NCBI GenBank assembly: GCA_016931855.1
Contig: JAFGDZ010000029.1
Location: 1-57,805, forward strand
Origin: Bacteroidales bacterium
GTDB taxonomy: Bacteria; Bacteroidota; Bacteroidia; Bacteroidales; Tenuifilaceae
Reading direction: 5' to 3'
Length of the DNA: 57,805 nucleotides
The position numbers were made by a program, and so were the translations under genes. Shown piece by piece: positions 54,331 through 57,805 of this stretch. Within the stretch, counting starts at the first letter, position 1. Every line of letters begins with the position of its first letter. The notes beneath the pieces are model-generated. The model was given only the letters and a program-made list of their open reading frames with translations, did no database searches and had not been told where the DNA came from.

Positions 54331-54540
54331 TCAACCTCCAGTCATTAGGTGAATCACCTCTACGTTATCGCCCTCGGCAACGTTAGTAACAGGGTAATCC
54401 TCCGTTTTAATAACCACACCATTATGCTTAACAAAAAGCATTTTGTAGGTGAAGCTCTTTAGTGCCAACAACTCCTCAATAGATATTGTGGGCTGATTTA
54501 CATCAAGCTCGTCGACTCTATTGTTAAGGGTTATTTTCAT
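54331..54540 (-). CDS. thiS: ThiS/MoaD-type sulfur carrier protein
   Basis: 69 aa from ATG 54540, chosen because a longer frame to 54726 is inside thiF and adds a nonsense N-terminus. Beta-grasp pattern (MKITLNNRVDELDVN, ISIEELLALK, LFVKHNGVVIKTEDY, EGDNVEVIHLMTGG). The chain ends exactly in Gly-Gly, the residue that is adenylated and thiocarboxylated. It overlaps thiF by 17 nt. No thiazole synthase (thiG), thiH or thiC is in the window, so a role outside thiamin synthesis is possible. Confidence 0.9.
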   Translation of the reverse strand: MKITLNNRVDELDVNQPTISIEELLALKSFTYKMLFVKHNGVVIKTEDYPVTNVAEGDNVEVIHLMTGG

Positions 54541-55132
54541 TTCCAAAATATTTTGAGAGTAACAAACTAACCACAACATTTGCCTGCTGCGAGGCGCAAA
54601 TGCCCACGCGTGGGGCAATTGGGGGCAAATTAACAGAAACCTCCGAAACGCCATCGCCGCAAAGATACAAATTTCCCATTTCCCGAACAGCCATAGAGTT
54701 GGAGTTCCCCCAACCAGCCATTCCATTTCCTACTACAAGCGGAATGGCAGGAAAAGTAGAAGCAAACAGTTCAATTAACACCCTCTTCATCTCGGCAACA
54801 TCAAACGCCTCAACCATAACATCAACGGTGGGGAAAATAAGCGGGATATTCTGCTCGGTAAGGCAAATGTTATGTATATCAATAGCGGCGCTAGGTCTTA
54901 TTCTAAGCAGATTTTCCTTAAGCGCCTCAACTTTATAGCGCCCCAGCTGGTCGGCAAAGTAGAACTGGCGGTTAAGATTCGACTCGGACACCACATCAAA
55001 ATCGGCAATAATAAGTCGGCCAACACCAGACCTAACTAGAGCTTGAGCCACATTGCTACCTAACCCGCCAGCACCAGCAATTCCCACAGTGTAGTGAGAC
55101 AGGATAGATTTTATATCATCAAAAGTTGGCAT
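54524..55132 (-). CDS. thiF: ThiF/HesA-type sulfur-carrier adenylyltransferase (short form)
   Basis: 202 aa, E1-like Rossmann fold: VGIAGAGGLGSNVAQALVRS (nucleotide loop), IADFDVVSESNLNRQF with the catalytic Arg55, and GRYKVEALKENLLRI. It activates the C-terminal glycine of the adjacent ThiS-like carrier with ATP. This short form has no CXXC zinc pairs, as in the thiF copies paired with Bacteroidota thiS. It lies between DUF364 (35 nt upstream) and thiS (17-nt overlap). Confidence 0.92.
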   Translation of the reverse strand: MPTFDDIKSILSHYTVGIAGAGGLGSNVAQALVRSGVGRLIIADFDVVSESNLNRQFYFADQLGRYKVEALKENLLRIRPSAAIDIHNICLTEQNIPLIFPTVDVMVEAFDVAEMKRVLIELFASTFPAIPLVVGNGMAGWGNSNSMAVREMGNLYLCGDGVSEVSVNLPPIAPRVGICASQQANVVVSLLLSKYFGNENNP

Positions 55133-55167
55133 CGCTATGCTTTACTAATCAAATGGTTGCACAAATA

Positions 55168-55872
55168 CTACTCAACGTAAACCTTATCCATAAACCCAAG
55201 AAACGAGCGGGTTCCCCCTCCTATGGCAATCTGGGTTAGCACACGCTCATCTAACGGCTTAAACCGCGAGCCAAACAGCGCCTTCACGTTTGGAATGCCC
55301 AGCATTGCTGTGCAAAGCGGTGTTGAAGGGCCCAGCATGTAAACCGCACACACAGGTCTTACCATTGCCAGCAATGCCCCAAGAGTACCATTAAAAATTG
55401 TGGTTGATGTAACTATTAACGCATCGGCTGCAGCAAGATACTCCTGTTGCTTGGCCAGGGGAAGCACCGGTTTTTCGGATTCGTCCAAATCAAAAACATC
55501 AACAGCAAGGCCAGCATCCGTAAACTTTTTAACCAACGAGCCAAAATACCCCACCATGGCAATCCTGCTGAAGCGGGCAAAGGCGATGGCATCAAAAATA
55601 TCGCCACTGCTAGCTGGTAGCGTGTAGTTTGCACAAGCATTAATCCATGCACACACCAAAATGCGATGGGAGATACTCCCGAAATTGGGTGCGCTAAGCA
55701 TAGATTTATCGGGTACAACCTCGGTACCAAGAGTAGCACACACACCTATATTCCCATTGGTTAGCACAACGGCCACATACTTATTGCCGCAAACCAGCCG
55801 TTGTAGCAGGTACTCCGAGAAAGGGTATTCCTGCCAAAGCTGCTGTAGTATATCGGTTGACTCTAAATTCAT
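55168..55872 (-). CDS. DUF4213/DUF364 family protein (putative metal chelation)
   Basis: 234 aa. The N-terminal DUF4213 part (about 1-90) and C-terminal DUF364 Rossmann-like part (about 100-225) are recognisable: RIAMVGYFGSLVKKFTDAGL, VFDLDESE, DALIVTSTTIFNGTLGALLA and VYMLGPSTPLC. The first solved structure of this family was proposed, by fold, to act in heavy-metal chelation; the reaction is unproven. First gene of an operon with thiF and thiS, so a sulfur-dependent step is plausible. Confidence 0.87.
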   Translation of the reverse strand: MNLESTDILQQLWQEYPFSEYLLQRLVCGNKYVAVVLTNGNIGVCATLGTEVVPDKSMLSAPNFGSISHRILVCAWINACANYTLPASSGDIFDAIAFARFSRIAMVGYFGSLVKKFTDAGLAVDVFDLDESEKPVLPLAKQQEYLAAADALIVTSTTIFNGTLGALLAMVRPVCAVYMLGPSTPLCTAMLGIPNVKALFGSRFKPLDERVLTQIAIGGGTRSFLGFMDKVYVE

Positions 55873-55889
55873 TTGCTACGCTTTAGGCT

Positions 55890-55897
55890 CAAATATA
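55890..55897 (-). promoter_or_regulatory. -7 box for the DUF364-thiF-thiS operon
   Basis: TATATTTG on the minus strand matches TAnnTTTG and lies 18 nt before the ATG at 55872; the -33 region has only CTG at the right spacing. Confidence 0.5.
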
Positions 55898-56016
55898 GCA
55901 TGGAAAGGTGGTTGTACAGTAAAAAGAGGGGAACAGAAACTGTCGCTAGAACTTACGGATAAGAGTGATATTATCTTGCGACTTAAATTAACAGTCCATA
56001 ATCCAAACATTCAAAT

Positions 56017-56439
56017 CTAAAAAGGCTCAGAATAATTTAGGCCAACTGGGCTTTTAAATATTAATTCATTGCTATAAACAACGTTTTCGGAGGTTTTTGT
56101 AAATGCCCTAACAGAGTACTTCATTCCCTTTACCAAGCCTGATTTAATGGTATAATGAAATTGTTTAATATCCCGATTACAAGCACCCATCGACCCTACT
56201 ACAAACAACTCATAATCAGGATTTAGAGCAACGTCCCGTATTGCAAATCCATGATCGATTATCTCCAAATCCCCAGAATAAAAAACCTGAGCATTAAACG
56301 TCACATAGTTATCAGCCTGCATATCTATTCCCTCAATAATAACATAAGGGTAATCCTTAGGCTTCACTTCTGCATCCTTCTCGCAACCAGAGTAAAAAAC
56401 AGCCATTACAAATATTGCAATTACACAAAAATACCTCAT
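56017..56439 (-). CDS. small lipoprotein, unknown function
   Basis: 140 aa. Signal with lipobox YSGC (Cys19) followed by a charged stretch EKDAEVKPKD, which may favour outer-membrane or surface retention. The mature part looks like one fibronectin-III-like beta domain (VTFNAQVFYSGDLEIIDHGF, MKYSVRAFTKTSENVVYSNE). Two nucleotides separate it from the upstream barrel-protein gene, so they are co-transcribed. Base composition is more AT-rich than the core genes. Confidence 0.78.
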   Translation of the reverse strand: MRYFCVIAIFVMAVFYSGCEKDAEVKPKDYPYVIIEGIDMQADNYVTFNAQVFYSGDLEIIDHGFAIRDVALNPDYELFVVGSMGACNRDIKQFHYTIKSGLVKGMKYSVRAFTKTSENVVYSNELIFKSPVGLNYSEPF

Positions 56440-56441
56440 AA

Positions 56442-57563
56442 TTAAAAACTTAAACCAGTCACAAATCTAAAAGATGAAATATTAATCGGATTCAACTCCG
56501 AATTGCTATACAGATTCTCAATGCTAAATGCAAAAAACACTGTATTCCTATAATTTAGTTTATACTCAACACCTCCACCAAATCCAAATCCAAATTGACC
56601 CTTACTAATAGATACGGATTCGTCAGTTTCATTAATTATAATATTATTATCCACAGAAGACGTCTCAAACATCAACAACTCATTATTAAAATTAGCAACC
56701 CCAATTAACCCTGCTTCTACAAAAGGACTATATTTTCGAGAAAGGTAAGAATATCTAATAAAAATAGGAACTTTTAGTGATGACAGATTTACTACAAAAT
56801 CTACCCCCCTATTGCTAACGATGCCATTATAAGAAAACCCGTGTTTTGAATAAGAAACATCTGAGTACAATGAGAAATTACTTATCAAAATTGGACAATT
56901 AATAAATCCCCCCACCGTATAGCCTCCATCATAATTAAAATCAAAATACTCCATGTATTCATGAGTGATTTTACTAGGAACCAGTTTTGTAAACTCATAT
57001 CCAACAAACACCCCATATTTAAAATGAGGAAAAACTATTGGCTCACAACTGTTATAATTTTCAATAAGCTTAGACATTGAACGCTTACGATACTGAACCG
57101 ACCTACATGCATCTGCAACATCCTGACAACCTTTAGTTAAACCTATAAGTTGCTCAGAGTAATGCTCTTTTGCTGAATTTCTCCTTGGCAATTCAACAAA
57201 CAAAGAACTATCTTTCTCAATGAAAAACGTTTTTATTCCCTTTGCCCTATAATAATACAAAGTTATTTCGCCTTTGACCAAGCGACTTAAAAAAACTCTT
57301 CTAGATGAATCGGCAAAATGAACTTCTCTAGACACATAAACACTCCCATCTTTAAAGCCGAACTCCTTAACCTCATATGGAGAGTATTTTATTACCTTAT
57401 TCCCTTGTAACACTTGACATACTCGAGAATTCACAAAATCACTACCATATATCAACTTTACGCCCATACTTACCGAACTATCTGTCATAAAATAGTCATT
57501 TTGACCAAATGACTGTTCAGAAAAAAATAGTAGCATCAAAACAATTATCTGTAAATATTTCAT
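56442..57563 (-). CDS. outer-membrane beta-barrel protein
   Basis: 373 aa. Signal peptide (1-20, cut before QNDY). Residues about 20-165 form a beta-rich soluble domain (VYVSREVHFADSSRRVFLSR, FIEKDSSLFVELPRR) with a possible disulfide region (GCQDVADACRSV). Residues about 178-373 form a barrel of alternating strands (FKYGVFVGYEFTKLV, YTVGGFINCPILISNFSLYS, FGFGFGGGVEYKLNYRNTVF) ending in aromatic SFRFVTGLSF, as expected for outer-membrane insertion. Upstream partner of the lipoprotein. Function unknown; markedly AT-rich. Confidence 0.82.
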   Translation of the reverse strand: MKYLQIIVLMLLFFSEQSFGQNDYFMTDSSVSMGVKLIYGSDFVNSRVCQVLQGNKVIKYSPYEVKEFGFKDGSVYVSREVHFADSSRRVFLSRLVKGEITLYYYRAKGIKTFFIEKDSSLFVELPRRNSAKEHYSEQLIGLTKGCQDVADACRSVQYRKRSMSKLIENYNSCEPIVFPHFKYGVFVGYEFTKLVPSKITHEYMEYFDFNYDGGYTVGGFINCPILISNFSLYSDVSYSKHGFSYNGIVSNRGVDFVVNLSSLKVPIFIRYSYLSRKYSPFVEAGLIGVANFNNELLMFETSSVDNNIIINETDESVSISKGQFGFGFGGGVEYKLNYRNTVFFAFSIENLYSNSELNPINISSFRFVTGLSF

Positions 57564-57805
57564 TTATCTAAATTAAGTGCCGATTAACTTTTAATTTAAA
57601 ACTACAATTATACAGTAAAAAACAGTAGCGATACACAATGACAAATATCATAGGCGTTCTCGCCAAACGGGGCAACACGAAGATACCATAATTTATGCAA
57701 GTTTCTAATGGCTATTATTTTTTTAATGATTACTCAATATTGTACCTAAATTCATTTTTATAACTAGCAGCAGCCACCATAAGCCTGTCAAATTTCATTT
57801 CCCCA
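57564..57805. other. right-hand edge, no gene seen
   Basis: AT-rich sequence upstream of the barrel-protein gene. No -7 box was recognised for the minus strand, and no open frame of note crosses the window end. Confidence 0.4.

Overview
The window reads as one chromosomal segment from a member of the Bacteroidota, most likely an anaerobic Bacteroidales or Marinilabiliales-type organism. The evidence is lineage-specific: promoters of the Bacteroidota housekeeping type (TAnnTTTG at -7, sometimes with TTG/TTTG about 19-21 nt upstream), DUF4831, DUF4349 and START-like proteins, a subtilase with a C-terminal type IX secretion sorting domain, two TPR-histidine kinases and a TPR-SpoIIE phosphatase, and an aspartase with an added cyclic-nucleotide-type sensor domain. 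A double-cubane-cluster reductase with its ATP-dependent activator points to anaerobic life. No rRNA, CRISPR array, prophage or complete insertion sequence was seen. The only RNA gene that is certain is one tRNA with a CAT anticodon.

Layout. 1-946: mostly non-coding, with a minus-strand promoter at the left edge and a possible decayed exported-protein gene. 947-10607: housekeeping and envelope genes in mixed orientation (MaoC-like hydratase, PepD dipeptidase, exported thioredoxin, DUF4831 lipoprotein, NAD(P)HX repair enzyme, POT peptide transporter, S4 protein, DUF4349 lipoprotein, tRNA, START-like protein). 10784-17042: a plus-strand run of LptF/G permease, two glycosyltransferases, RibBA and Fmt. 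17094-21556: glucosaminidase/LysM protein, cytidine deaminase, an unknown exported protein, then the double-cubane reductase and its activase. 21872-24357: an ankyrin-repeat exported protein with a frameshift in its signal peptide, next to a 5' fragment of a group II intron sitting directly behind the dnaK terminator. 24358-29934: DnaK, PanB, an RluA-type pseudouridine synthase and an adenylate cyclase with a degenerate receiver. 30198-42172: MORN-type protein, T9SS subtilase, then xseA and xseB separated by three large TPR signalling genes. 42207-47978: sensor-domain/aspartase fusion, a trypsin-fold protein lacking its catalytic His with a tiny membrane protein, and a divergent STAND NTPase. 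48043-51286: BadF/GlcNAc kinase-like protein, oligopeptide-binding lipoprotein, MarC. 51287-52176: a non-coding stretch holding a heptamer array and an orphan terminator that may end a small RNA. 52177-57563: Crp/Fnr regulator, DUF1697, isochorismatase-like hydrolase, DivIC, a ThiS/ThiF/DUF364 operon, and an AT-rich lipoprotein/outer-membrane barrel pair.

Most unusual points: (1) DUF364-ThiF-ThiS forms a compact operon with its own promoter and no thiamin synthesis genes nearby, suggesting sulfur-carrier chemistry linked to a putative metal-chelating protein. (2) A His-less trypsin-fold protein and a 41-residue membrane protein are divergent from a STAND NTPase. (3) Both subunits of exonuclease VII flank a signalling cassette, with xseB overlapping a kinase by 4 nt. 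(4) A CRP-type sensor domain is fused to aspartase, with an adenylate cyclase and a Crp/Fnr regulator also in the window. (5) A truncated group II intron follows a terminator. (6) There is an orphan terminator behind a foldable non-coding stretch. All assignments were made by reading the sequence; no database search was possible.
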